A DNA stretch of 64,000 nt from Citrobacter sp. Cu233 (GTDB taxonomy: Bacteria > Pseudomonadota > Gammaproteobacteria > Enterobacterales > Enterobacteriaceae): positions 434,001-498,000 of the forward strand of contig NZ_JAOWIF010000031.1 of the NCBI RefSeq assembly GCF_030332225.1, in the 5' to 3' direction. Shown here piece after piece: positions 15,876 to 24,584 of the stretch; within the stretch, counting starts at the first letter, position 1, and each line of letters starts with the position of its first letter. Made by a program: the position numbers and the translations under genes. The notes beneath the pieces were generated by a model. It saw only the letters and a program-made list of their open reading frames with translations, was not told the DNA's origin and did no database searches.

Positions 15876-16710
15876 GTTCAGACTCCAGTTCACGAATGCG
15901 ATCGTTAGTCATGTCAATTAAACATTGAGTATCTTGGTTGCAAATGGCTTGTTGTTTTATCCATTTCCGCTGAGATGGTAGTAAATATTTTCGTTTTTCA
16001 GTTGGCAGTTCTTTCCATGTATCATTAAGCTTTTTATCAGCAATACGATAATCTTCTTCCGGGGAAAATGGTGTTGTTAGCTTGTCATGATCGGTTGTGA
16101 TGTTGTTTGCTTTCTTCTGAAAATATGATTTATCAGCACATGTTCTTTCCCAACTTTTTGAGACTTTCGTAGCTATGTCTTCAATCATCATTTCACGAAG
16201 GGTATATCCTTTTAATTTCGCACCTTCTTCCATTATCAAGCGATTGTCATAAGGGATGGCTTGCAATTGTTTATAAATATTCAGTTCAGGGGCGTCAGAT
16301 TCTTTAATGAATACCTTAACTTCTTCTATCGTCGGTGCTCCACGTTTGCACATGGCATCTTCATTTTTAAACAATTCTTTTGTTAACTTATGCACGGGCT
16401 TATCAGGATTTGAGCACTTTTCTTTGATTCTGGCTTTAATGTTTGCGGACTGTTCATTAATGACCATCCGTGCTGCCATAGGGTCATTTTGATACATAGA
16501 ACGTGCCAGAGGGCCATTTAGCAATATGAGTTCTATGTCTTCTGATGTAGGGCCACCATTCAGACAAAGCTCACTTGCCGGGAGCGCCAGAAGGCCATCT
16601 ACAGTATCCATGTTATGGAAGTTGATGCGGTTTTCGGGGATTGCTGTAGCGGTGCCTGACAATAAGAATGCATTCAACATTATGATATTAATGAGTTTTA
16701 TTGGCTTCAT
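15865..16710 (-). CDS. Secreted protein with LprI-like C-terminal domain
   Basis: 281 aa with a signal peptide (about 1-23, ending LLSGTATAIP). The C-terminal ~75 residues match the LprI/DUF1311 pattern: ADKKLNDTWKELPTEKRKYL, SQRKWIKQQAICN, CLIDMTNDRIRELE, where conserved Trp and Cys residues recur. LprI was described as a lysozyme inhibitor in Mycobacterium; many enterobacterial members are uncharacterised. The middle (about 50-190) has four cysteines and is unrecognised. First gene of a three-gene operon whose last member is also envelope-directed. The promoter probably lies in the AT-rich DNA at 16720-16870. Confidence 0.6.
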   Translation of the reverse strand: MKPIKLINIIMLNAFLLSGTATAIPENRINFHNMDTVDGLLALPASELCLNGGPTSEDIELILLNGPLARSMYQNDPMAARMVINEQSANIKARIKEKCSNPDKPVHKLTKELFKNEDAMCKRGAPTIEEVKVFIKESDAPELNIYKQLQAIPYDNRLIMEEGAKLKGYTLREMMIEDIATKVSKSWERTCADKSYFQKKANNITTDHDKLTTPFSPEEDYRIADKKLNDTWKELPTEKRKYLLPSQRKWIKQQAICNQDTQCLIDMTNDRIRELESEHGK

Positions 16711-16927
16711 TTCAAAGTCTTTCCTTGTGCTATCGAAAAACTGTTCTTCTTCAGAAGACGAAAATTGGTGGGTTGTGAATCGAAGTCTGGTTGGAAAACT
16801 CGATCTTACATCGATCTGTAAAATCTATCAATATTGCTTTATTGATCTATAATAACGATCGATTGGGGCGTGAGAGTTCTGAGACTGCATCGAATTTAAT
16901 GAAAAAATGGTAGGGTTTTTGAGGGGA

Positions 16928-16954
16928 TTCCCCTTGTCGGGTAGGCAAGGGGAA
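16928..16954 (-). terminator. Hairpin after the integrase gene
   Basis: Perfect 9-bp stem TTCCCCTTG / CAAGGGGAA immediately past the stop codon of the 638-aa recombinase, before the envelope operon promoter. The minus-strand side lacks a T-run, so termination is plausible but not certain. Confidence 0.45.
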
Positions 16955-16960
16955 AGTTGT

Positions 16961-18877
16961 TCAGTGTGAGAGTTTTTCTAAGTCTTCCAGGGAGTTAATC
17001 TCGTACTTAGTGCCGTTCACAGTTGCATAAGTTTTACTTGTAGATCCATCCACTATGATAGCCATTCCATTACCTTCATCTTGGCTTGTGCCGTTTTCTA
17101 ACTCGGTGATATACATTGGGTTAAGAAGACTTACTTCGTGTTTTTCCTTAATATGCTGCGCAAATTTATCAGGCGAAATCAGTTCATCAATGAATGAGTG
17201 CAATACAAGTCCTTGCATTTTAAGTAAGTCATGATCATTAACTGTTTGTACTTCTACATACGCAACACCAGGTGATCGGTTTCGATTGAATTTAATCACT
17301 ATCCTTTGTTTTGTCTCGTCGGCGAAAGTTACTTCAAAATGACCATGCCGCCTATCAATGTCATAGCAATCAATACGTTTGATAGCTTGCTTTACCTTCA
17401 GCCTAATTCGCTTACGGTCAGGGTTTTTAGTGTCATGAACATCGAAATTTCGGAATTGCTCCCAGCCAGCAGTTTGAATTTCTGAACGGCTGATTTTGTA
17501 CTGTTGAAATTCTCGCTCAAGCGTTATTTTTTTTTGTTTATTGGCATTAATCTGATCTGCCAATTCTTCGAGCTCATCTGTCAAAGTTGCCAGCTTTAAC
17601 AGCTTTTTAACAGCTTCAGATGCCTTTTCAATCTCATATTCGTACCAGGCCGTTTTATCTTCTTTGTGGTTGTTCCAGACGTGATCAGCGATTAGTTGCA
17701 AAACAGTGTGCTCAAGCTGGTATGCCGTAAAACCTTTTTTACCGCAAGGTTTACCCTGAACAATTTTTGAACCACATATATAACGGTACTTGTTTTCACA
17801 TGAACCAGATTTGAACATAAAAGAACCACATTTGCCGCAAAAAAGAATACCGATACCTGAGAGTAGCGGAATTTCTGGCTCAGGGTTACCTGCTGGATAT
17901 TTTGATGAATTACGAGTGATGGCGCGGTGTCGATCTAATTTCGAAAGAGTCAAGTAATCCACCTCCGGCATAAGTGCGGGGTAGTAATCAGGAATAATGA
18001 AGATTTCTTTCAACGGCTCATCTGATTCGGAATCGTATATTATGGCACCTGATTCATCGCGTTTATCCAGCGTAAAAGTTTTTTGTCCGTGAACAGTGGG
18101 GTTCAAAAAGGTCCTGATCAAATGTTTACCCCATTGTTCAGTTTTGGGTTTCAGTGCTTGACCTGTCTGGTCTTTATAAACCCTCTTTTTAGGGGCTGGA
18201 TAATGTTCGTTAAGATATCGTTGGATTCCAAGAAGAGTTTCACCGTTTTGTTTAAGTTCGATAATCTTCTGAGCTGCGGTAAAATATATAGGGTGTGGAG
18301 TAACGAATCCTGATTTTGTATCTACCCACCAAACATTCTGACCGACTGATTCTATTGCTTTTGCTGGCGTTCCCGGTTCTCTTGTCAGGTTGTGCCGTAT
18401 CAGCGAACGGGCTTGGGCTTCAACCCGATTCTTTTTTGTCAACGATTCGTCGTGGGCGCGTGTGAACATCAACAATGAAATGATTAAATCGGTTGGATTA
18501 TTCTTTACGTCAGCGTACTTATAGACCTTTTCATCCATGCCAGTAACAACGACTATCCCCTTGCTAAGTATGTTCTTGAATATATCCAACGCGCTCCAGG
18601 CGTCATCACGACTAATGCGGTCAAGATTTTCGACGACCAGCCACGAGCCGACGGGAACTTTACCCCCAATCTGTTTGATGAACTCAGATAGCTTCCCTTC
18701 ATGAGCATTTTTACCTTTGAACGCGGACATGCCGAGATCGTGGAAAGCCGTTGTATCAAGTTCGAGATTGTAACGGGCCGCAATTTTTAGAGCGGTATCT
18801 TGCTGACGCTCCAAGGAGTTACCTTCCCGTTGTTTCACAGATGAAAAACGCACGTACGAATACAGCTTGGGTTTCAT
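16961..18877 (-). CDS. Large serine integrase of the yeiW island
   Basis: 638 aa. The resolvase domain (about 4-150) has YVRFSSVKQ with catalytic Ser12 and VVENLDRISRDDAW. The Recombinase domain spans about 170-330. A zinc ribbon follows with Cys347, Cys350, Cys368 and Cys378 (CGKCGSFMF, YICGSKIVQGKPCG). A coiled-coil-like charged helix is at about 425-480, typical of integrases that control direction of recombination, then a C-terminal domain ending in EINSLEDLEKL. It is 96 bp from the attR core and transcribed away from it, the classical integrase position. It should join attP to attB in yeiW. Excision needs a directionality factor; I cannot identify one. Confidence 0.85.
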   Translation of the reverse strand: MKPKLYSYVRFSSVKQREGNSLERQQDTALKIAARYNLELDTTAFHDLGMSAFKGKNAHEGKLSEFIKQIGGKVPVGSWLVVENLDRISRDDAWSALDIFKNILSKGIVVVTGMDEKVYKYADVKNNPTDLIISLLMFTRAHDESLTKKNRVEAQARSLIRHNLTREPGTPAKAIESVGQNVWWVDTKSGFVTPHPIYFTAAQKIIELKQNGETLLGIQRYLNEHYPAPKKRVYKDQTGQALKPKTEQWGKHLIRTFLNPTVHGQKTFTLDKRDESGAIIYDSESDEPLKEIFIIPDYYPALMPEVDYLTLSKLDRHRAITRNSSKYPAGNPEPEIPLLSGIGILFCGKCGSFMFKSGSCENKYRYICGSKIVQGKPCGKKGFTAYQLEHTVLQLIADHVWNNHKEDKTAWYEYEIEKASEAVKKLLKLATLTDELEELADQINANKQKKITLEREFQQYKISRSEIQTAGWEQFRNFDVHDTKNPDRKRIRLKVKQAIKRIDCYDIDRRHGHFEVTFADETKQRIVIKFNRNRSPGVAYVEVQTVNDHDLLKMQGLVLHSFIDELISPDKFAQHIKEKHEVSLLNPMYITELENGTSQDEGNGMAIIVDGSTSKTYATVNGTKYEINSLEDLEKLSH

Positions 18878-18909
18878 TGATTGAGATTCCCTTCGGATGG
18901 CATTGATTG

Positions 18910-18925
18910 ATCAGATAGATCTGAT
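18910..18925. promoter_or_regulatory. Inverted repeat before the integrase gene
   Basis: ATCAGA-TAGA-TCTGAT lies about 33 bp upstream of the integrase start, between it and the attR core. It may be an operator, or part of the attP flank. Confidence 0.35.
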
Positions 18926-18944
18926 GCTAACAGCAGGAATGTGA

Positions 18945-19000
18945 ATTTTAAACAGTGAATAATTATATGTTAGGCAAGCCCGCCAATACGCCATGCGTTC
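18945..19000. other. attR of the yeiW island
   Basis: Island arm GTGAATAATTATATGTTA, core GGCAAGCC (18973-18980), host side CGCCAATACGCCATGC. The two host halves around the core (GCATGCCTGATGGC and, inverted, GCATGGCGTATTGGC) are themselves roughly symmetric, as expected of a serine-integrase attB. Confidence 0.8.
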
Positions 19001-19152
19001 AGCTAGATGAATCCCTGCGCTGTAAGATTTTTGCGTCTCCGTTGCGCCCAAAAGTGTGTGCCGGTTTGCAACCCAGTGCGGAAATGTGCGGTAAAACGAC
19101 ACACCAGGCCATGCTGTACCTTATTGAGCTTGAAGCGTTGACTGCACCTTAA
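18973..19152 (+). pseudogene. yeiW: yeiW 3' fragment
   Basis: Carries the last 58 or so codons of the host yeiW ([19 protein letters not shown]..., with cysteines at RCK, KVCAG and EMCGK). The island supplies an in-frame ATG at 18967 (MLGKPANTP), so a truncated product without the CxxxCxxCC head could in principle be made. Its stop codon overlaps the stop of setB on the other strand. With the fragment at 2719 it reconstructs the 84-codon gene. Confidence 0.9.
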
Positions 19153-20330
19153 ACGTCTTTGATGCGCACCAGGCATACAACCGTCGCGACGATCATCACC
19201 AGCGCAAACCAGAATACAGCGTGGTAGTTCCAGATTTCTGCAGCAATACCTGCCAACGACCCGGCAATAATCCAGCCTACGCGGATGGTATTGGTGTACA
19301 GCGTTGTTGCTGATCCCGCCTGTCCCGGCATTAAATCCTGAAAATAAAGCATGCCAATCCCGCCGAGGATGCCGATGTAAATCGCGTTCAGCAACTGTAA
19401 GCCGAGCAAAACCGCTGGCGAATGTGCCAACAGCATGCCTGCATAAAAAAAGAACCCGGCGATGGCGGCAATTCTCATCAACAGACGTTTGCCCAGACGT
19501 TTCGCAAAATATCCGGCAATCAGCATGGTTGGGATTTCCAACCCTGCGGCGGTACCCATCATGATACCGGCGAGTTTTTCAGGTAGATGCAGCTCGTTGA
19601 TGATAAACAGCGGCATATTAATGATATAGAGGCTGTTGGTGCCCCACATTAATGTGCAGATAGCAAAAAGCAGCAGCGTATCACGACGATTACGGCGTGG
19701 AGCTTCAACCGCACCTGTCGCGAGAGGGATGCTTTTGTTCATTGATGGTAAGAAAAACCACACCATCACGCCGCAGACAATAAATGCCACCGCGGCGCTG
19801 AGATACATCACCGTAAAGCTGAACCCCATGGCCAGCGCGTAGGCCAACGGTGGGCCGATCACCCAGGCCAGTGAAACCTGAGCACGTAAAATAGAGCTGA
19901 ACATGACGGCTTCCCGACCCGTGCGATCGGCATGTTCACGGGCGAGAGCAAACATTTGCGGGTTGGCGGTGGAGCCAAAGCTACTGAGGAATACGCCGAC
20001 AAACAGCAAAATATAATAGTTACGGTTCCAGGCAAACAGCACGCAGGCCAGCATGCCCAGTACACAGCAAAAAACGATCAGGTTTTTACGATCGCCTTTT
20101 TTGTCAGAGCGTCCGGCCAGAAACTGACTTACCAAAATGCCAATGACGGCGCTACCGGTAAAAAAGAACCCCACCATTCCCGGACGAGCATGGACTTCAT
20201 CGGTCAGAAAAAGGCTGAGCGTGGGGGTCTGTAATGCCCCGGCGATACCCGTGAGAAAAGCGACAAGCAGGAACGCCGAAGACGTTAAATCAAACGCCTT
20301 GGGTGTGGCGGCTACGGGGGTGTTATGCAT
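19149..20330 (-). CDS. setB: Sugar efflux transporter SetB
   Basis: Inner-membrane MFS protein of 393 aa, the length of E. coli SetB, with about 12 hydrophobic segments and the [10 protein letters not shown] loop between TM2 and TM3 typical of the family. SetB can export lactose and glucose analogues and has been linked to chromosome segregation in E. coli. It starts [15 protein letters not shown]. It sits between yeiW and fruB in the ancestral order and is divergent from the fru operon, sharing a 368-bp regulatory gap. Confidence 0.93.
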   Translation of the reverse strand: MHNTPVAATPKAFDLTSSAFLLVAFLTGIAGALQTPTLSLFLTDEVHARPGMVGFFFTGSAVIGILVSQFLAGRSDKKGDRKNLIVFCCVLGMLACVLFAWNRNYYILLFVGVFLSSFGSTANPQMFALAREHADRTGREAVMFSSILRAQVSLAWVIGPPLAYALAMGFSFTVMYLSAAVAFIVCGVMVWFFLPSMNKSIPLATGAVEAPRRNRRDTLLLFAICTLMWGTNSLYIINMPLFIINELHLPEKLAGIMMGTAAGLEIPTMLIAGYFAKRLGKRLLMRIAAIAGFFFYAGMLLAHSPAVLLGLQLLNAIYIGILGGIGMLYFQDLMPGQAGSATTLYTNTIRVGWIIAGSLAGIAAEIWNYHAVFWFALVMIVATVVCLVRIKDV

Positions 20331-20597
20331 GTTTAGCTATCAGTGGAGTGAAGAGAGGCGGAGTTTACGCTGCTCGCCAGAAAATAAACAGGGCACTAAA
20401 TCAAAATCGGTATGGAAAATCAAAATGTCATTTCAGTCTGAGAAGTCCACATGCTGACGATGCTGAAGTTGAGTAGCTGAACACGTTTTTGCGTCAGCTT
20501 GTTTCAAAGAAATGCCGAGAAAATGTGCGGCATATCTAAATTCAGCAAGTTAATTGTTAACTTTACTTGCGTGCTGAAGCAGAAAGATCCAAACTCC

Positions 20598-20612
20598 TTG
20601 AAACGTTTCAGC
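20598..20612. promoter_or_regulatory. Cra (FruR) operator, distal
   Basis: TTGAAACGTTTCAGC is a near-perfect palindrome matching the Cra consensus GCTGAAWCGTTTCA read on the minus strand. It lies about 90 bp upstream of fruB. Cra represses fruBKA until fructose 1-phosphate releases it. Confidence 0.8.
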
Positions 20613-20663
20613 GTCATCTTGCCTTAACTGATGGAGTCGGGTGACGCCTTTTTTCTCATGTTA

Positions 20664-20683
20664 GCTGAATCGTTTCAATTCGG
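20664..20683. promoter_or_regulatory. Cra (FruR) operator, proximal
   Basis: GCTGAATCGTTTCAATTCGG matches the Cra consensus and lies 16 bp before the fruB start, close to the AGGAGAGGAG ribosome binding site. Two operators in this arrangement are known for E. coli fruB. Confidence 0.85.
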
Positions 20684-20698
20684 CAGGAGAGGAGAATC

Positions 20699-21829
20699 AT
20701 GTTCCAGTTATCTGTTCAGGATATTCACCCGGGCGAACAGGCCGGGAATAAAGAAGAGGCTATTTGGCAGGTTGCCGCAGCCCTGGTGCAAGCGGGCAAC
20801 GTTGCGGACGGCTATGTCAATGGCATGCTGGCGCGCGAACAACAAACATCGACGTTTCTCGGCAATGGTATTGCCATTCCTCACGGTACGACAGACACAC
20901 GCGATCAGGTGCTGAAAACCGGGGTGCAGGTGTTTCAGTTTCCGCAGGGTGTGACGTGGGGCGAAGGTCAGGTTGCGTATGTGGCGATCGGCATTGCAGC
21001 CAGCTCAGATGAGCACCTTGGGTTGCTGCGTCAGCTGACTCATGTATTGAGTGATGACTCGGTAGCGGAACAGTTGAAATCCGCCACCACGGCAGAAGAG
21101 TTGCGTGCATTGCTGATGGGCGAAAAGCAGAGCGAGCAACTGAAGCTTGATAACGAAACGCTGTCGTTGGACGTCGTCGCCAATTCGCTGGTGACGCTGC
21201 AGGCACTAAACGCCGCGCGTCTGAAAGAGGTCGGTGCAGTAGATGCCACCTTTGTGGCCAGAGCAATTAACGAACAACCAATGAATCTTGGGCAGGGCAT
21301 CTGGCTGAATGACTGTGCTGAAGGCAATGTGCGCAGCGCCGTCGCGGTCAGTCGTGCGGCAAGCGCATTTGACGTGCAGGGCGAAGCGGCTGCGCTGCTG
21401 GTTACTGTCGCGATGAATGATGACCAACCCGTTGCGGTGCTGAAGCGTCTTGGTGATCTGTTGCTGAGCAATAAAGCTGACCGTTTGCTGAAGGCTGATG
21501 CTGCGACTGTGCTGGCGCTGCTGACCAGCGATGATGCATTAACTGATGATGTACTGAGTGCCGAGTTTGTAGTGCGTAATGAGCATGGTTTACATGCCCG
21601 TCCGGGCACCATGCTGGTGAATACGATTAAACAATTTAATAGTGAAATAACCGTGACAAATCTTGATGGAACCGGAAAACCGGCAAATGGACGCAGTTTG
21701 ATGAAAGTTGTGGCATTGGGCGTGAAAAAAGGACACCACCTGCGCTTTACCGCACAGGGAGAAGATGCTGAACAGGCGCTGAAGGCCATTGGCGATGCCA
21801 TCGCGGCGGGTCTTGGGGAGGGCGCATAA
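20699..21829 (+). CDS. fruB: Fructose PTS diphosphoryl transfer protein FruB (EIIA-HPr)
   Basis: 376 aa, the same length as E. coli FruB. The N-terminal EIIA domain carries the phosphorylated His62 in [14 protein letters not shown] central linker domain follows, and the C-terminal HPr-like domain has His299 in EHGLHARPG. It passes phosphate from PEP via EI to FruA, bypassing general HPr, for uptake of fructose as fructose 1-phosphate. A strong AGGAGAGGAG site precedes the ATG. It is first in fruBKA, and its stop overlaps the fruK start (TAATG). Confidence 0.97.
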   Translation: MFQLSVQDIHPGEQAGNKEEAIWQVAAALVQAGNVADGYVNGMLAREQQTSTFLGNGIAIPHGTTDTRDQVLKTGVQVFQFPQGVTWGEGQVAYVAIGIAASSDEHLGLLRQLTHVLSDDSVAEQLKSATTAEELRALLMGEKQSEQLKLDNETLSLDVVANSLVTLQALNAARLKEVGAVDATFVARAINEQPMNLGQGIWLNDCAEGNVRSAVAVSRAASAFDVQGEAAALLVTVAMNDDQPVAVLKRLGDLLLSNKADRLLKADAATVLALLTSDDALTDDVLSAEFVVRNEHGLHARPGTMLVNTIKQFNSEITVTNLDGTGKPANGRSLMKVVALGVKKGHHLRFTAQGEDAEQALKAIGDAIAAGLGEGA

Positions 21830-22767
21830 TGAGCAGACGTGTTGCAACTATCACCCTGAATCCAGCTTATGATCTGGTCGGTTTTTGCCCGGAAATTGAA
21901 CGCGGTGAAGTCAATCTGGTGAAAACGACCGGTCTGCATGCGGCGGGAAAAGGGATTAACGTCGCCAAAGTGCTTAAGGACCTGGGGATTGACGTAACGG
22001 TCGGCGGCTTTCTGGGTAAGGACAACCAGGATGGTTTTCAGCAGTTGTTCAGTGAACTGGGCATCGCTAACCGTTTTCAGGTGGTGCAGGGGCGTACCCG
22101 TATTAACGTCAAGCTGACTGAAAAAGATGGTGAAGTTTCTGACTTCAATTTTTCCGGTTTTGAAGTCACGCCGGCTGACTGGGAACGCTTTGTGAATGAC
22201 TCGCTAAGCTGGCTGGGGCAATTCGATATGGTGTGCGTCAGTGGCAGCTTGCCGACCGGCGTGAGCCCTGAAGCATTCACTGACTGGATGACGCGCCTGC
22301 GCAGTCAGTGTCCATGCATTATCTTTGATAGTAGTCGTGAAGCGCTGGTCGCCGGCCTGAAAGCGGCTCCGTGGCTGGTGAAACCAAACCGTCGTGAACT
22401 GGAAATCTGGGCTGGCCGTAAGCTGCCAGAAATGAAAGATGTTATCGATGCGGCACATGCTCTGCGTGAACAAGGCATTGCACACGTGGTGATTTCACTC
22501 GGTGCGGAAGGCGCGTTATGGGTTAACGCTTCGGGTGAATGGATTGCTAAACCACCGTCAGTTGAGGTGGTCAGTACTGTAGGTGCGGGTGATTCGATGG
22601 TTGGCGGTCTGATTTATGGCTTGCTGATGCGTGAATCCAGCGAACATACCCTGCGTCTGGCGACGGCAGTTGCCGCCCTGGCGGTAAGCCAAAGTAATGT
22701 GGGCATTACCGATCGTCCTCAGTTGGCCGCAATGATGGCGCGTGTCGACTTAAAACCGTTTAACTGA
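21829..22767 (+). CDS. fruK: 1-phosphofructokinase FruK
   Basis: 312 aa PfkB-family kinase. It converts fructose 1-phosphate to fructose 1,6-bisphosphate in the cytoplasm. Signatures seen: AGKGINVAKVLKDLG near the N terminus and VVSTVGAGDSMVGGLIYG near 243-260 with the catalytic Asp in GAGDS. It lies between fruB and fruA with 1-base overlap upstream and a 16-bp gap downstream, so it is co-transcribed. Confidence 0.97.
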   Translation: MSRRVATITLNPAYDLVGFCPEIERGEVNLVKTTGLHAAGKGINVAKVLKDLGIDVTVGGFLGKDNQDGFQQLFSELGIANRFQVVQGRTRINVKLTEKDGEVSDFNFSGFEVTPADWERFVNDSLSWLGQFDMVCVSGSLPTGVSPEAFTDWMTRLRSQCPCIIFDSSREALVAGLKAAPWLVKPNRRELEIWAGRKLPEMKDVIDAAHALREQGIAHVVISLGAEGALWVNASGEWIAKPPSVEVVSTVGAGDSMVGGLIYGLLMRESSEHTLRLATAVAALAVSQSNVGITDRPQLAAMMARVDLKPFN

Positions 22768-22783
22768 CAGCAGGAGAGGCATA

Positions 22784-24472
22784 ATGAAAACGCTGCTGAT
22801 TATTGACGCTAATCTCGGCCAGGCTCGCGCCTATATGGCGAAAACCCTGCTTGGAGCGGCGGCACAGAAAGCGCATCTGGAGATTATCGATAATCCAAAT
22901 GATGCAGAGCTGGCCATTGTCCTGGGCGATAAGCTGCCTGTCGACAGTTCCCTGAACGGCAAAAAGGTCTGGCTGGGTGACATCGGTCGCGCGGTTGCGC
23001 ATCCTGAGCTTTTTCTCAGTGAAGCAAAAGGCCATGCGCAGCCATATAGCGCGCCGGTTGTGACAACGCCAGTGGCAAGCAATGGTCCAAAACGTGTGGT
23101 GGCAGTGACAGCTTGTCCAACAGGTGTCGCACATACGTTTATGGCTGCTGAAGCCATTGAAACCGAAGCGAAAAAACGTGGCTGGTGGGTGAAAGTGGAA
23201 ACCCGTGGCTCAGTAGGGGCAGGTAATGCCATTACGCCGGAAGAGGTTGCCGAGGCTGATCTGGTGATTGTGGCGGCTGATATTGAGGTTGATCTGGCGA
23301 AATTTGCTGGAAAACCGATGTATCGCACGTCTACGGGCCTGGCGCTGAAGAAAACGAAGCAGGAACTGGATAAAGCGCTGGATGAAGCGACCCCGTATCA
23401 GCCTGCCGGGAAGAATCAGGCTGCGGCTACAGAAGGAAAAAAAGAGGGCGCGGGCGCGTATCGTCACCTGTTGACCGGTGTGTCTTACATGCTGCCGATG
23501 GTGGTTGCGGGCGGCCTGTGTATTGCGCTGTCATTCGCCTTTGGTATTGAAGCATTCAAAGAGCAAGGTACGCTGGCTGCAGCACTGATGCAGATTGGTG
23601 GGGGATCGGCCTTCGCACTGATGGTGCCAGTTCTGGCTGGTTATATTGCATTTTCTATCGCTGACCGTCCTGGCCTGACGCCGGGTCTTATCGGCGGTAT
23701 GCTGGCAGTGAGCACCGGTTCTGGCTTTATCGGTGGGATTATCGCCGGTTTCCTTGCCGGTTATGTGGCGAAGATCATCAGCACGAAGTTGAAACTCCCA
23801 CAGAGTATGGAAGCGCTGAAACCGATTCTGATTATTCCGCTGCTTTCGAGTCTGGTAGTGGGTCTGGCAATGATTTACCTGATTGGTAAACCGGTTGCGG
23901 GCATTCTGGAAGGCCTGACCCACTGGCTGCAAACCATGGGGACGGCGAATGCGGTTCTGCTTGGTGCCATTCTTGGCGGCATGATGTGTACCGACATGGG
24001 CGGTCCAGTGAACAAAGCGGCCTACGCTTTTGGGGTGGGTCTGCTGAGTACGCAAACTTATGCACCGATGGCAGCCATTATGGCGGCAGGCATGGTACCA
24101 CCGTTGGCTCTGGGCCTGGCTACACTGGTTGCGCGTCGTAAGTTCGACAAAGCACAACAAGAAGGTGGCAAAGCGGCGCTGGTACTGGGTTTGTGCTTTA
24201 TCACCGAAGGTGCAATTCCGTTCGCGGCCCGCGATCCGATGCGTGTTCTGCCATGCTGTATCGTCGGTGGCGCGGTGACGGGGGCAATTTCAATGGCTGT
24301 AGGCGCGAAGCTGATGGCGCCACACGGCGGACTGTTCGTACTGCTGATCCCCGGCGCCATTACCCCTGTGCTTGGTTACCTGCTGGCGATTGTTGCCGGT
24401 ACGCTGGTGGCAGGTCTCTCCTACGCGGTGCTGAAGCGCCCGGAAGTGGATGCAGTTGCTAAAGCGGCATAA
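22784..24472 (+). CDS. fruA: Fructose PTS permease FruA (EIIB'BC)
   Basis: 562 aa. It has an N-terminal degenerate EIIB' domain, then EIIB with the phosphorylated Cys111 in VTACPTGVAHTFMAAEAIE, then the EIIC membrane domain from about residue 225 with multiple transmembrane segments (YRHLLTGVSYMLPMVVAGG onward). It takes fructose across the inner membrane and phosphorylates it at C1. Last gene of the operon; a strong terminator follows. Confidence 0.97.
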   Translation: MKTLLIIDANLGQARAYMAKTLLGAAAQKAHLEIIDNPNDAELAIVLGDKLPVDSSLNGKKVWLGDIGRAVAHPELFLSEAKGHAQPYSAPVVTTPVASNGPKRVVAVTACPTGVAHTFMAAEAIETEAKKRGWWVKVETRGSVGAGNAITPEEVAEADLVIVAADIEVDLAKFAGKPMYRTSTGLALKKTKQELDKALDEATPYQPAGKNQAAATEGKKEGAGAYRHLLTGVSYMLPMVVAGGLCIALSFAFGIEAFKEQGTLAAALMQIGGGSAFALMVPVLAGYIAFSIADRPGLTPGLIGGMLAVSTGSGFIGGIIAGFLAGYVAKIISTKLKLPQSMEALKPILIIPLLSSLVVGLAMIYLIGKPVAGILEGLTHWLQTMGTANAVLLGAILGGMMCTDMGGPVNKAAYAFGVGLLSTQTYAPMAAIMAAGMVPPLALGLATLVARRKFDKAQQEGGKAALVLGLCFITEGAIPFAARDPMRVLPCCIVGGAVTGAISMAVGAKLMAPHGGLFVLLIPGAITPVLGYLLAIVAGTLVAGLSYAVLKRPEVDAVAKAA

Positions 24473-24485
24473 TTAAATACGGATA

Positions 24486-24515
24486 AAAGGGCGGAGATTT
24501 CTCTGCCCTTTTTTT
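24486..24515 (+). terminator. Rho-independent terminator of fruBKA
   Basis: Stem GGGCGGAGA / TCTCTGCCC with a short loop, followed directly by seven T residues. It starts about 14 bp after the fruA stop. Confidence 0.9.
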
Positions 24516-24584
24516 GATCTGCACATTCCTGTCGTTGAGACTAGCGGTCTTACATCACCGCAATGTAAACCGTCATTTATTATC

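Larger units (their letters stand above)
2794..18980. mobile_element. Serine-recombinase genomic island in yeiW
   Basis: A 16.2 kb segment splits yeiW and is bounded by an 8-bp direct repeat, GGCAAGCC. It is markedly AT-richer than the flanks, especially the recombinase trio, the HEPN gene and the palm-domain gene. It carries three serine recombinases. The 638-aa one, immediately inside the right end, is the probable integrase. No conjugation or phage structural genes are seen, so movement would be by integrase alone or with a helper. A decayed yeiW head with the same arm at 4136-4240 shows the island is composite, made by at least two insertions at this gene. Confidence 0.85.

Noticed and set aside
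18955-19152. Real small gene from the GTG at 18955
   Set aside because: It is the 3' part of yeiW with a few island codons in front and lacks the CxxxCxxCC head.
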